From Verrucomicrobiales bacterium (GTDB lineage Bacteria; Verrucomicrobiota; Verrucomicrobiia; Limisphaerales; J093), in the NCBI GenBank assembly GCA_024233305.1, contig JACKPV010000027.1, positions 287,164-351,163 on the forward strand: a stretch of 64,000 bases of DNA, written 5' to 3'. A program made the translations under genes and the position numbers. Position 1 is the stretch's first letter, and each line of letters begins with the position of its first letter. Below the pieces are notes generated by a model that searched no databases, was not told where the DNA came from, and was given only the letters and a program-made list of their open reading frames with translations. Of this stretch, positions 1 to 9,700 are shown in pieces.

Positions 1-876
<876 letters not shown>

Positions 877-907
877 GCGGCGGGTTTCCGGGCCCGTCGC
901 CGGGGCG

Positions 908-934
908 CCGGTCGGGGTTCCATTCCCCGACCGG
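908..934 (+). terminator. Strong hairpin after acs
   Basis: A perfect 10-bp stem (CCGGTCGGGG with CCCCGACCGG) and a 7-base loop lie 32 bases after the acs stop. No T-run follows, so this may be a GC-rich terminator or a 3' stabilising hairpin. Confidence 0.45.
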
Positions 935-1084
935 GCCCGGCCCGCCCCGGCATCCGCGGGCGGGACACTTCGGCAGCACGATTTCAAACAGATTTCACGA
1001 ACTGAAGACTTTGGCCAAAATCATTAGTAAGACTCATTCATAATCCAGTCTATGGCGCTCGTTGCTGATGGCTGGCTTCGTCGC

Positions 1085-2353
1085 ATGACCACTTCCAATT
1101 CCTCCCATCCCGCCGTCGCGGAGGTTCCGAACCGCGGCTGGACGGTGACCCTGGCCGGCACCGGCATCAATCTTGCCCTTGGCGTCCTGTACACCTGGAG
1201 CGTCATCAGCAAAGGCGTTCCGGCGGACTGGAACTGGAGCGAGACGGACAAGTCGCTGCCGTACTCGTTCGCCTGCCTGGTGTTCTGCCTGATCATGGTG
1301 CCCGCCGGCCGGATGCAGGACAAGATGAGTCCGCGTCTGGTCGCCACCATCGGCGGCGTGCTGGTCGGACTGGGGATGATTGCGGCCAGCCAGACCAGTT
1401 CGCCGCTGGGCTACATTCTCGGGTTTGGCGTCCTGGCCGGGGCCGGCATCGGCTTCGGTTACGCCTCGGCGACGCCGCCGGCGGTGAAGTGGTTTCCGGC
1501 AGCGAAGACCGGCACCATCGCGGGAATCGTGGTGTCCGGGTTCGGGCTGGCGAGCGTCTATGCGGCGCCGCTGGCAAAGTGGGTCATCGGGAAGTACGGG
1601 CTGCCGGCGATGGTGATGGGTTTCGGGATCGGCTTTCTCATTATCGTGGTGGGGCTGGCGCAGTTGCTGGCGCCCCCGCCCAAGGGCTATGTCCCGGCCG
1701 GTTCTCCGGCGCCGGCGGCGACTGGCGGCCCCGCACAGCGGACCGATTTCAGCCCCGGCGAAATGCTGGCGAGCTGGCAGTTCTATGCGCTCTGGTTCAT
1801 GTATGCGTGCGGGGCCGGGGCCGGGTTGATGATCATCGGCAAGCTGGCGAAGATCGCCCAGGACCAGGCGGGGTTGACCCTGGGCTTCGTGCTGGTGGCG
1901 GTGCTCGCCGTCGGCAATGGCGCCGGGCGGATCGTGGCCGGCATGCTCTCGGACAAGATCGGCCGGCAAACCACGCTGTTCCTCTGCTTCGTCGTGCAGG
2001 CGATTTCCATCCTGCTGCTGTCGGTGACGAAGGAGGGCGGCATCCTCGCGAATCCGGTGGTCCTCGCGGTCCTTTCGGCGCTCATCGGCGCGAACTATGG
2101 CGCCAACCTCGCGATCTTCCCGTCGATCACGAAAGACTATTACGGGCTCAAGAACTTCGGCGTGAACTATGGCCTGGTCTTTACCGCTTGGGGGTTGGGA
2201 GGGTTCATGCTCGCCCTGCTCGCCGGCAAGGTCTACGACAAGACCCAGGCTTTCACCTTCGCGTATTACTGCTCGGCCGGCCTGCTCGTCGCCGCAGCCC
2301 TGGTGACCTTTCTGGTCAAGGCGCCGCAGCGCCCCGAGGAGTCCGTCGCCTGA
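1085..2353 (+). CDS. OFA-family (oxalate/formate antiporter-like) MFS transporter
   Basis: A 12-helix inner-membrane carrier of the major facilitator superfamily. The N-terminal block NLALGVLYTWSVISKGVP, the loop PAGRMQDKMSPR and the PPAVKWFPAAKTGTIAGIV stretch are typical of the oxalate/formate antiporter (OFA) branch, as are the LSDKIGRQTTL loop and GANYGANLAIFPSITKDYYGLKNFG near the C-terminus. Length (422 residues from ATG 1085) is normal for the family. An in-frame ATG at 1052 would add 11 residues; neither start has a clear ribosome site, and 1085 is preferred because the protein then begins with a short polar tail before the first helix. Substrate is unknown: a small mono- or dicarboxylate is likely from the family and from the acs gene upstream. 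Confidence 0.85.
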   Translation: MTTSNSSHPAVAEVPNRGWTVTLAGTGINLALGVLYTWSVISKGVPADWNWSETDKSLPYSFACLVFCLIMVPAGRMQDKMSPRLVATIGGVLVGLGMIAASQTSSPLGYILGFGVLAGAGIGFGYASATPPAVKWFPAAKTGTIAGIVVSGFGLASVYAAPLAKWVIGKYGLPAMVMGFGIGFLIIVVGLAQLLAPPPKGYVPAGSPAPAATGGPAQRTDFSPGEMLASWQFYALWFMYACGAGAGLMIIGKLAKIAQDQAGLTLGFVLVAVLAVGNGAGRIVAGMLSDKIGRQTTLFLCFVVQAISILLLSVTKEGGILANPVVLAVLSALIGANYGANLAIFPSITKDYYGLKNFGVNYGLVFTAWGLGGFMLALLAGKVYDKTQAFTFAYYCSAGLLVAAALVTFLVKAPQRPEESVA

Positions 2354-2386
2354 CCTGCCGCTCCATCGTTCATCCAGGGAAATCCC

Positions 2387-3724
2387 ATGAAGAAACAAAC
2401 CGCTTGCTCCCGTCGCCGAACCTCCCGTCCCCGTCGTGGTCGCCTCCGCCGGACGTCCCTCGTAGCGTGTAGCGTGGCCTCCGCCTCGACGGCCGTGTGG
2501 TCCGCCGCGAACACCAACCTCACGTGGCAGGCCTCGGTGACGGTCAAGGAGACCTACGACAGCAATGTCTACTTGCAGGATTACGAACCGTCCCCCTTGG
2601 TGCCCGCTGCCGTGCGGCCCTTCCAGGAGTCGTTCGTGACGTCCGTCACGCCGAAGGTGGGAATGGGCTGGCGGCCGATTCCCGAGTTCGGACTGTCCGC
2701 CTCGTACGCCCCCGAGGTGGTGCTGTTCCACGCCGAGCCCACCGAGGACCATGTGTCCCACCGGACGGCTCTGAACTTCTCGGGGAAGGTGAAGGACATC
2801 GCCTGGGAGCAGTTCAACAGCTTCACCTGGATCGACGGCACGACGGAAGGGCTTACATTCGGCATCGTTGACCCGGTGACGGGGCGGCCGGCCGGCGCCC
2901 CGGCCATCGGCGGCATTCCCATCCGGGACCGGCGCGAGGCGCTGATCTACCGCAACGGCTTCGGCGCCTACCACCCGTTGGGTCCCTGGTTCTTCCGTCC
3001 CACGTTCGCCAGCTACATCCACGATTTTCGGACCACCGAGAAGGACCCGCGCAACTTCCCGTTCTACCAGAACTACGTGGACCGGAATGACCTCAACGTC
3101 GGCGTGGACGTTGGTTACGCGGTCTACAAGGAGGTGCATGCGGTCGTCGGTTACCGGTTCGGGTACCAGATGGAGCCGCCCCTGCCGGGCTCGGACATCG
3201 ATTACTCGAACCATTACCACCGGGTTATCGCGGGCCTGGAGGGCGATCTGACGGCGTGGTTCAAGTTGAAGCTTGGGATCGGGCCGGCTTACCACGATTT
3301 CGACCATTCGACTCCGGGCACGTTCGACGGCCACCAGTTGCTGCTGTACGTGGATTCGTCGGCGGTCCTCACGCCCACGGTCCTCGATACCATCACGCTG
3401 ACGGTCAAGCAGTTCATGCAACCGGCGTTTGGTGCCCCCTCCGCCTACGAGGACATCACCTACGACGTGGTCTGGCAGCACGACATCTGCAACCACAGCG
3501 GGTTCAAGGTCGGGTTTCGGGCGTATGCGGGTGACTGGCTGGATCCCGTTCAACGCGAAGACTGGATTTACACGGCGAGCGCGGGCTTCGACGTCACGAT
3601 CAACAAGCATCTCAGCGCCGCGGTGACCTACTCCTACGACTGGGCCGAGAGCATGATCCCGAACACCGAGGGACGGAATTTCACCCGGCATCTGGCCGGA
3701 CTGTCGGCCGCCTACAAGTTCTGA
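2387..3724 (+). CDS. Outer-membrane beta-barrel protein
   Basis: A 445-residue exported protein. The N-terminus is very Arg-rich, followed by a weak hydrophobic stretch and an Ala-rich likely cleavage site (SASTAVWSAANTN). The mature part has alternating polar/aromatic strands throughout (for example WQASVTVKETYDSNVYLQ, LSAAVTYSYDWAESM), and the last residues AAYKF end in Phe, the usual outer-membrane assembly signal. The overall pattern is that of a beta-barrel with about 16-18 strands, perhaps a porin or an outer_membrane_beta-barrel (OMP_b-brl) family protein. The start ATG 2387 follows the purine stretch AGGGAAA. It lies 33 bases after the MFS gene and about 110 bases before cbiM, so it could supply an outer-membrane path for a nearby transporter; this is inference. 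Confidence 0.7.
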   Translation: MKKQTACSRRRTSRPRRGRLRRTSLVACSVASASTAVWSAANTNLTWQASVTVKETYDSNVYLQDYEPSPLVPAAVRPFQESFVTSVTPKVGMGWRPIPEFGLSASYAPEVVLFHAEPTEDHVSHRTALNFSGKVKDIAWEQFNSFTWIDGTTEGLTFGIVDPVTGRPAGAPAIGGIPIRDRREALIYRNGFGAYHPLGPWFFRPTFASYIHDFRTTEKDPRNFPFYQNYVDRNDLNVGVDVGYAVYKEVHAVVGYRFGYQMEPPLPGSDIDYSNHYHRVIAGLEGDLTAWFKLKLGIGPAYHDFDHSTPGTFDGHQLLLYVDSSAVLTPTVLDTITLTVKQFMQPAFGAPSAYEDITYDVVWQHDICNHSGFKVGFRAYAGDWLDPVQREDWIYTASAGFDVTINKHLSAAVTYSYDWAESMIPNTEGRNFTRHLAGLSAAYKF

Positions 3725-3748
3725 GCTGTCGCTGTCCGTTCTCACCTC

Positions 3749-3812
3749 GAATGGCAGCGGAGGCGCAGGCAGGCCGGGGCCGCCCGCGAACTCCCGCTTG
3801 CCACAGCCCCCC
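3749..3812 (+). promoter_or_regulatory. Possible degenerate cobalamin riboswitch core upstream of cbiM
   Basis: Bases 3774-3792 read CCGGGGCCGCCCGCGAACT, close to the conserved CCgggGCtGcCCCGCAACT core of B12 riboswitches, and GCCAC follows at 3800-3804, like the B12-box GCCACTG. The usual GGGAA...GGTG part is not visible and the spacing is short, so this may be chance in GC-rich DNA. The place, just before a cobalt transporter gene, is where such an element would be expected. Confidence 0.2.
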
Positions 3813-3832
3813 TCCGTCGGGAGAGTAGTTGC

Positions 3833-4798
3833 ATGCATATTCCGGACGGTTTTCTGGATGCAGCCACCTGCGCGGGCACGGCGTGCGTGGCGGGTGCCGG
3901 CTTGGCGTGGGCCGGGCGTGAGGTGAAGGCGCGCTGGAGCGATCAGACCGTGCCCATGGTGGGCGTCATGTCGGCGTTCGTCTTCGCCGGGCAGATGGTG
4001 AACTTCCCGGTGGCCGGCGGAACCTCGGGGCATCTGTTGGGCGGTGTCCTTGCCGCGGTTTTCCTCGGGCCATCGGCGGCGGTGATGGTGTTGACGACCG
4101 TGCTCGCGGTGCAGTGCTTCTTTTTTCAGGACGGGGGGGTGACCGCGCTGGGGGCCAACGTGCTGAACCTGGCCTTGATCGGTGTGCTGGGAGGATACGG
4201 CGTGTATCGCTTGCTGGGACACCTCTGGCCTTCGGAGCGGGGACAACTGGCGGCCATCGGCGTGGCGGCCTGGTGCTCCGTGGTACTGGCCTCGCTGGCT
4301 TGCGCAGCCGAGTTGGCGATCTCGGGGACCGTGGCCTGGAAGTTGGTCGTCCCGGCGATGGCGGTAACCCATGCCGTGATCGGGATCGGGGAGGCGGTGA
4401 TCACGGTGGCGGTGGTTTCCTTCGTGCGACATGTGCGCCCCGACCTGGTTTATCGGCCCGCTGCGCGCTCCCCGGCAGTGTCCTTGCGCCGGGCGGTGGT
4501 CTACGGTCTGGTGGCGTCGTTCGGGGTGGTGCTGCTGTTGGCCCCCTTGGCCTCGGCGCTTCCCGACGGCCTCGAACGGGTGGCCGAGCGGTTCGGGTTT
4601 GCCGGCCGGGCGATGGAAGCGGCGCCGGCGCCGCTGTCGGACTATTCCGTGCCGGGGATCATGTCGCCGTCGCTGTCGACCATGCTCGCGGGTGTGCTCG
4701 GAACCCTGCTCGTGTTCGGCATCGCTTGGGGAATATCGCGCGGGCTGCAACGATGGGCGCGATCCGGTGAAGCCGGCGCCCGGACCGACGCGACTTGA
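3833..4798 (+). CDS. cbiM: Cobalt/nickel ECF transporter S-component CbiM fused to a PDGLE (CbiN-like) tail
   Basis: The substrate-binding membrane component of an energy-coupling factor (ECF) importer for Co2+ or Ni2+. The protein begins MHIPDGFL, the diagnostic N-terminus of CbiM/NikM in which the amino group and His2 bind the metal. Six or seven helices follow (for example VLTTVLAVQCFFFQDGG, ALGANVLNLALIGVLGGYGVYRLL). The C-terminal ~90 residues contain SALPDGLERVAERFG and a final helix (LAGVLGTLLVFGIAWGI), which is the PDGLE/CbiN-like module that in other bacteria is a separate gene. The length, 321 residues, fits this CbiMN fusion. A GGGAGA ribosome site lies about 9 bases before ATG 3833. 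It is followed 7 bases later by cbiQ. Confidence 0.9.
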   Translation: MHIPDGFLDAATCAGTACVAGAGLAWAGREVKARWSDQTVPMVGVMSAFVFAGQMVNFPVAGGTSGHLLGGVLAAVFLGPSAAVMVLTTVLAVQCFFFQDGGVTALGANVLNLALIGVLGGYGVYRLLGHLWPSERGQLAAIGVAAWCSVVLASLACAAELAISGTVAWKLVVPAMAVTHAVIGIGEAVITVAVVSFVRHVRPDLVYRPAARSPAVSLRRAVVYGLVASFGVVLLLAPLASALPDGLERVAERFGFAGRAMEAAPAPLSDYSVPGIMSPSLSTMLAGVLGTLLVFGIAWGISRGLQRWARSGEAGARTDAT

Positions 4799-4805
4799 GG
4801 CGCCG

Positions 4806-5408
4806 ATGGCTGCACATCCACCGACAAACCCGGTTCCTCCGGGGCGGGCGGCCTTCCGTCTGCTGTTGACCTTCCTGGCCGTGACGGCGGTTGCTCTCTG
4901 GCCACCGGGTGGTTGGCCCTGGCAGTCGGCCCCGGTAACGGCGCTCTTGTTGCTGAGCTGCCGCTATCGTCTGCGCGTCCGGCCTGTGTTGCGGCGGGCG
5001 CTCGTTGTCTGGTCGTTCGCCGCGCTCGTCGCCGTGGGCTTGTTGGTTCAGCCGGACTGGCCGTTGCGGGTGGCCAACCTCTTCCTCAAGGCGTCTCTCA
5101 GCCTCTGGGCGTTGAGCCTGCTGGTGCACGTCACCCCATTGGCTGACTTGATCGGCGGGTTGCGACGTCTGGGGGTGCCGCCGATCTGGTGCGGGACGAT
5201 CGCTTTCTGGGGACGTTACTACGCGGTGGTCAACGGAGAATGGCGCCGGCTCCAACTCGCCCGGCGCGCCCGCACGCTGACCCGCAGCCGCGCGGTGCGC
5301 TTCCGCAGCCTGGCGAACACACTGGGACTGCTGTTCATTCGCAGCTACGAGCGGGCGGAGAAAGTGCACCGCGCGATGCAGGCGCGGGGGTACCGCGGGT
5401 TCTCCTGA
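4806..5408 (+). CDS. cbiQ: ECF transporter transmembrane protein CbiQ (EcfT)
   Basis: A 200-residue inner-membrane scaffold subunit that couples the S-component to the ATPase. Hydrophobic helices fill the first half (LLLTFLAVTAVALWPP, ALVVWSFAALVAVGLLV, LFLKASLSLWALSLLVHVTPL). The C-terminal half carries the two Ala-Arg-Gly-like coupling motifs, ARRARTLTRSR and MQARGYRG, that contact the ATPase. ATG 4806 is chosen because the frame upstream overlaps cbiM and does not look coding. The ATPase gene cbiO, which normally follows, is absent: the next gene, only 3 bases downstream, is mutY. The ATPase must be encoded elsewhere or be shared with another ECF system. Confidence 0.88.
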   Translation: MAAHPPTNPVPPGRAAFRLLLTFLAVTAVALWPPGGWPWQSAPVTALLLLSCRYRLRVRPVLRRALVVWSFAALVAVGLLVQPDWPLRVANLFLKASLSLWALSLLVHVTPLADLIGGLRRLGVPPIWCGTIAFWGRYYAVVNGEWRRLQLARRARTLTRSRAVRFRSLANTLGLLFIRSYERAEKVHRAMQARGYRGFS

Positions 5409-5411
5409 ACT

Positions 5412-6563
5412 GTGCGAGCGTCTGACCCAGACAACGCGTCGGTGGCGCGGGCTCTCTTGAGGTGGTTTGTCGAGCATGCGGAGGATCTTCCGTGGCGTCG
5501 GGCGCGCGGTCCCTATGCTGTGTGGGTTTCGGAGATCATGTTGCAGCAGACCCAGGTGGCCACGGTGATTCCGTACTACCGGCGCTGGATGCAGCGGTTC
5601 CCCACGCTGACCGCGCTGGCGGAAGCTCCGGAGGACGAGGTCCTGAAATGCTGGGAAGGTCTCGGTTATTACACCCGTGCCCGCAACCTGCAGCGGGCCG
5701 CCCGCCAACTGGTGCACGATGAACGGGGGCGTTTTCCAAGGGATCCGGCGGCCGTGCTGGCGCTGCCCGGCATTGGTCGATATACCGCGGGGGCCATTTG
5801 CAGCATTGCCTTCGGTCAAGCGCAGCCGGTGCTAGATGGCAACGTCATCCGCGTGTTGACGCGCTTCGTCGGGATCGACGCGCCCGTTAAGGCAGCCGCT
5901 ACGCAGCGACGGCTCTGGGGACTGGCCGGGGACTTGGTGGCAGCGGTGAACGGTCTTCCCCCGGTCGCTGAGCCGTGTGTCGTCGGCGGGGCGCCGTACG
6001 TCCGGGAGTGCATCGGCCGACGGCTGGTACGGCGCAATCCGTGCGGTGCGCTGAACCAGGCCTTGATGGAATTGGGCCGCCAGATCTGCCTCGCCCGCCA
6101 GCCGAAATGCCCGGACTGTCCGCTCGGCGCCACCTGCCGAACCCGCCTCGAGGGCGCCGTCCAGCGTCGACCAAACCTTGGCCGTCGACCACCGGCCCGC
6201 AAACGGCACGTTGTGGCCATCGTGATCGAGAACCGCGGGCGCTACTGGGTCCGGCAACGTCCGGTCGGAGGCATCAATGGCGGGCTGTGGGAATTCCCAA
6301 ACGAAGCCACCACGGGCGCGGAAGCGAAGTCGCAGCAGGTGGCGCTGCTGTGGCCCGCAGTCGATCCCGCTTCATTGGAGCGAATGGCAACGATCCGCCA
6401 CACCATCACCAACCACCGGATCACGTTGACCGCCTGGCGCGCGCGGCTTCGCACGGGGGTTCGGTGCCCGGCCACGGATGGTTGCTGGGTGGGGCGTGGG
6501 GGTTTGGAGAAACTGGCGTTTGCGGCTGCCCACCGGCGCCTCTTGCAGCGGCTGCTTTGCTGA
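5412..6563 (+). CDS. mutY: A/G-specific adenine DNA glycosylase MutY
   Basis: Removes adenine mispaired with 8-oxoguanine in base-excision repair. The HhH-GPD core is clear: catalytic Glu41 in WVSEIMLQQTQV, the helix-hairpin-helix LPGIGRYTAGAI (residues 119-130), and catalytic Asp142 in VLDGNVIRVLTR. The iron-sulphur cluster loop has the right spacing, Cys226-x6-Cys233-x2-Cys236-x5-Cys242. The C-terminal NUDIX-like 8-oxoG recognition domain starts near RYWVRQRPVGGINGGLWEFPNE. An extra stretch of about 30 residues (179-208, with two Cys) sits between the HhH-GPD core and the NPCGALNQALMELG helix, where the family is usually short. The start is GTG 5412, nearly abutting cbiQ, so the two are likely co-transcribed. 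Confidence 0.95.
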   Translation: MRASDPDNASVARALLRWFVEHAEDLPWRRARGPYAVWVSEIMLQQTQVATVIPYYRRWMQRFPTLTALAEAPEDEVLKCWEGLGYYTRARNLQRAARQLVHDERGRFPRDPAAVLALPGIGRYTAGAICSIAFGQAQPVLDGNVIRVLTRFVGIDAPVKAAATQRRLWGLAGDLVAAVNGLPPVAEPCVVGGAPYVRECIGRRLVRRNPCGALNQALMELGRQICLARQPKCPDCPLGATCRTRLEGAVQRRPNLGRRPPARKRHVVAIVIENRGRYWVRQRPVGGINGGLWEFPNEATTGAEAKSQQVALLWPAVDPASLERMATIRHTITNHRITLTAWRARLRTGVRCPATDGCWVGRGGLEKLAFAAAHRRLLQRLLC

Positions 6564-6704
6564 ACGACAAGGGCCAAGGCTTGGATCGCCGCCACCTCCG
6601 CATGCTCTGTCACGACCCGTGTATGATCGTCCGGGCTCGCGGTGTACTGGGAATTCAGGCTTCAGTTGGCGGGCCTTTCCGGATAACTCTTCCCGCGCAC
6701 CGTG

Positions 6705-9700
6705 ATGAGCCAGTTCATTAGCCCTCCTTCCGAGCGGAAGCCCCGGCGTGCGCTTCCGCCCTCCCTCCGTTCCCGTCGGCGTTCGGACGTCGTTCTCCGC
6801 CGGCTGCGACCTCCTCGTGCCCCCTCCTCGGCGGCCGCGCTCGTTGCCGCCGCTGTCTTGTTGGGCCCGGAAGCGGTCCTGGGTCAGGGCGGGCGGCCGT
6901 GGGAGGACATGAACTACGGGCCGTTCCTGACCGCGTCCATTGAGGCGCCGGCCCCGGAGGGCAACCTCGCGTACAAGGGCGTGGCGATCCGGTTGGGGGC
7001 GGCTTTCGGGGGAGTACGAAACGAAGCGGTCGTTTTCGACACCGATTTGTTGCGTTACTCGGCGGGTTGGACGGGCGATTTCCTCGCGCTGAAAGGCGTG
7101 GCGTTCGATGGCGAGCATTGGGCGTATCCCCGGATCGACGGCCGGCTGGTGTTCGGCAATCCGTCGCTTCCGGGATGGGCCCGGGCCGGCTCCTTCGATG
7201 ACCCGCGCGAACACCCCTACGGCCCGGTGCCGGACGATTGGGCGCACTGGAAGGGGCTTTCCCTGCATGGCGACCGGGTGGTCCTGCAATACAGCGTCGG
7301 CGACATGGCGGTGATCGAGATGCCGGGACTCGAACGTCAGGGGAACATCACGGCGTTCAGCCGGAGCTTCAACCTCGGCCCATCGGCGGTCGAGCAGGTG
7401 GTGCAGATCGCCTTCGAGAAGGGGAGCCGCATGGAGCTTCGGCAGGCCGCCGATGGTTCCCTGCCGGTGGCGGTGCTGGCCGGCGCCGAGCCCGTTTCGG
7501 AGGCCACATTCGATCCGGCGGAAGGTCTGATTGGGTGGTATGGCTTTGACGATCGGGCGCGCCCGGGTGCCGACGGCTCGCCCGGCGGGCATACGGCGTT
7601 TCCGGGCGCCGTGCGTTGGACTGCCGACGGGCAAGCGGGAGGTGGATTGGAGTTTGCCGGTCAGGGCTGGCTGGAGTTGCCGGCCGCGTCGCGGTTTGAC
7701 TTTCTCGCCGGGGATCTGACGGTGGCGGCCTGGATCAAGACGGCGCGTGATGGGGCGGTTTTCTCGAAGACGGCGCCCGAGGGACCGTGGGTTCGGAACG
7801 GGAAGGCGTTTTTCGTTCGGGGCGGCAAGCTCGGGTTCGACATCGGTTGGGTGGGAGCGGTGGCGGGCCGGACCCCGGTGGCGGATGATCGCTGGCACCA
7901 CGTGGCGTTCAGTTATGATCACGGATCGTCCGAGATCCGGCTTTTCGTTGATGGGGCGGTGGACGGCGAGAGCAAGCTGAAGCCTTCGGGCACCGTGACG
8001 AATCACGTGGCGCGCCTCGGGTTCGCGGCGCGGAATTTCCCGGCCCAACCGTGGTTCCGGGGGATCATGGATGACGTGCGGCTGTATTCGCGGGTCCTCG
8101 GTGAGGCGGATATCGCGTCATTGGCGGGGCGCGAGCCGGCGTCGATCGGGCGGGTGATGGCCGCCGTGGTCGGGGCGCCGGCGGGATGCCGTTGGCTGGC
8201 GGATGAGGAGGAGCACCTCCGGCTCGGAATCCCGGCTGCCGGGAACGAGCGGCGTTTCAAGGTGCTGCTTTGGCGGGGACCGGAGAAACAAATCGATGCC
8301 TTTGCCCGGTTGGCCACCGCGGCGTCGGCGGAGAGCCTCGGGCCGTTGACCCGGGGCGGTCCGCCCCGTTGGCCGGAGAGGCCGGTCACCCGGGGGGAAC
8401 TCGGCAGCACGGATGGTCCCTACGCCATCGACACGCTTACGGCGCCCGACGACAACCCGTGGAAATCGTGGCTGCGCTTCGGCGCCCTGGACTTCTTCGC
8501 CGACAGTCGCCGCGCGGCGCTCTGCACGTGGAACGGCGATGTCTGGATCGTGGACGGCATCGACGGCAACCTGACCGAGTTGACTTGGCAACGCGTCGCG
8601 ACGGGGTTGTTCCAGCCGCTCGGGTTGAAGATCGTGAACGATCAGATCTACGTGCTCGGGCGGGATCAGATCACGCGGTTGCACGATCTCAACGGCGATG
8701 GGGAGGCGGATTTCTACGAGAACTTCAACAACGATTGCATGGTGAGCGAGCATTTCCACGAGTTCGCCACCGACCTGAAGACGGATTCACACGGCAATTT
8801 CTGGTACATCAAATGCGCGTGTCACGCGGTCAAGGCGACCCATCCGCATCACGGCACGGTGCTGAAACTGCCGCCCGACGGTTCGCGACTCGAGGTGGTG
8901 GCCCGCGGGTTGCGGGCGGTCAACGGGCTGGGGATCGGTCCGCATGACGAGATACTGTGCGTCGACAACCAGGGCCATTGGATGCCGGGGAACCGGATCA
9001 ACTGGGTGCAGCCCGGCGGCTGGTATGGAAACCAGTTCGCCTGGAATCCCGAAGGGCGCCAGAGCTACGACGAACCCCTGTGTTGGATGCACAACTTCGT
9101 CAACCGCTCGGGCGGGACCTTCGTCTGGGTGCCCGACCGCCGGTGGGGGCCGCTGGATGGGAACATCGTGCAGATTTCCTACGGCATGGGCGATTTGACG
9201 CTGGTGCTGCCCGACGAGGTGGACGGGGTCATGCAGGGTGGGGTGACCCGGTTTCCGATGGAGTTCGACACGGGCGTGATGCGGGGCGTTTTTCATCCGG
9301 TGAACGGCCAGCTTTATACGTGCGGGCTTTACGGTTGGGCGGGCAACAAGACGAAGGCCGGCGGGTTCTATCGCGTGCGGTACACCGGCAAACCGGTGAA
9401 CCTCCCGCGCGAGTTGCGCGTCGCGGTCGACGGGATCGTGGTGGGCTTCAGCGATCCGCTCGATCCCGCCGGCGCCGTCGATCCGGGCAATTACAGCCTG
9501 CAGGCCTGGGACTACCATTGGACGGCCAACTACGGCTCGCCGGACTTCAAACTGGATGGCACGGAAGGGCGGGACACCTGGACGGTGGAGTCGGCAGCCG
9601 TTTCCGCCGACGGCCGGAACGTATTCCTCAAGGTGCCGGAGTTGCAACCCGTGATGCAGTTTCATCTGGTGTTCAACCTGCGGGCGGCGGACGGCGCGCC

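Noticed and set aside
1011..1051. Possible promoter TTGGCC ... CATAAT before the MFS gene
   Set aside because: The spacing is about 22 bases, too long for a sigma70 promoter, and no better -35 lies at 16-18 bases.
1034..4750. A 1238-codon open frame on the minus strand, antisense to the MFS, barrel and cbiM genes
   Set aside because: Its translation is His/Arg/Gly/Gln-rich low-complexity text with no domain, as expected from the complement of GC-rich codons with biased third positions; the plus-strand genes here have clear families.
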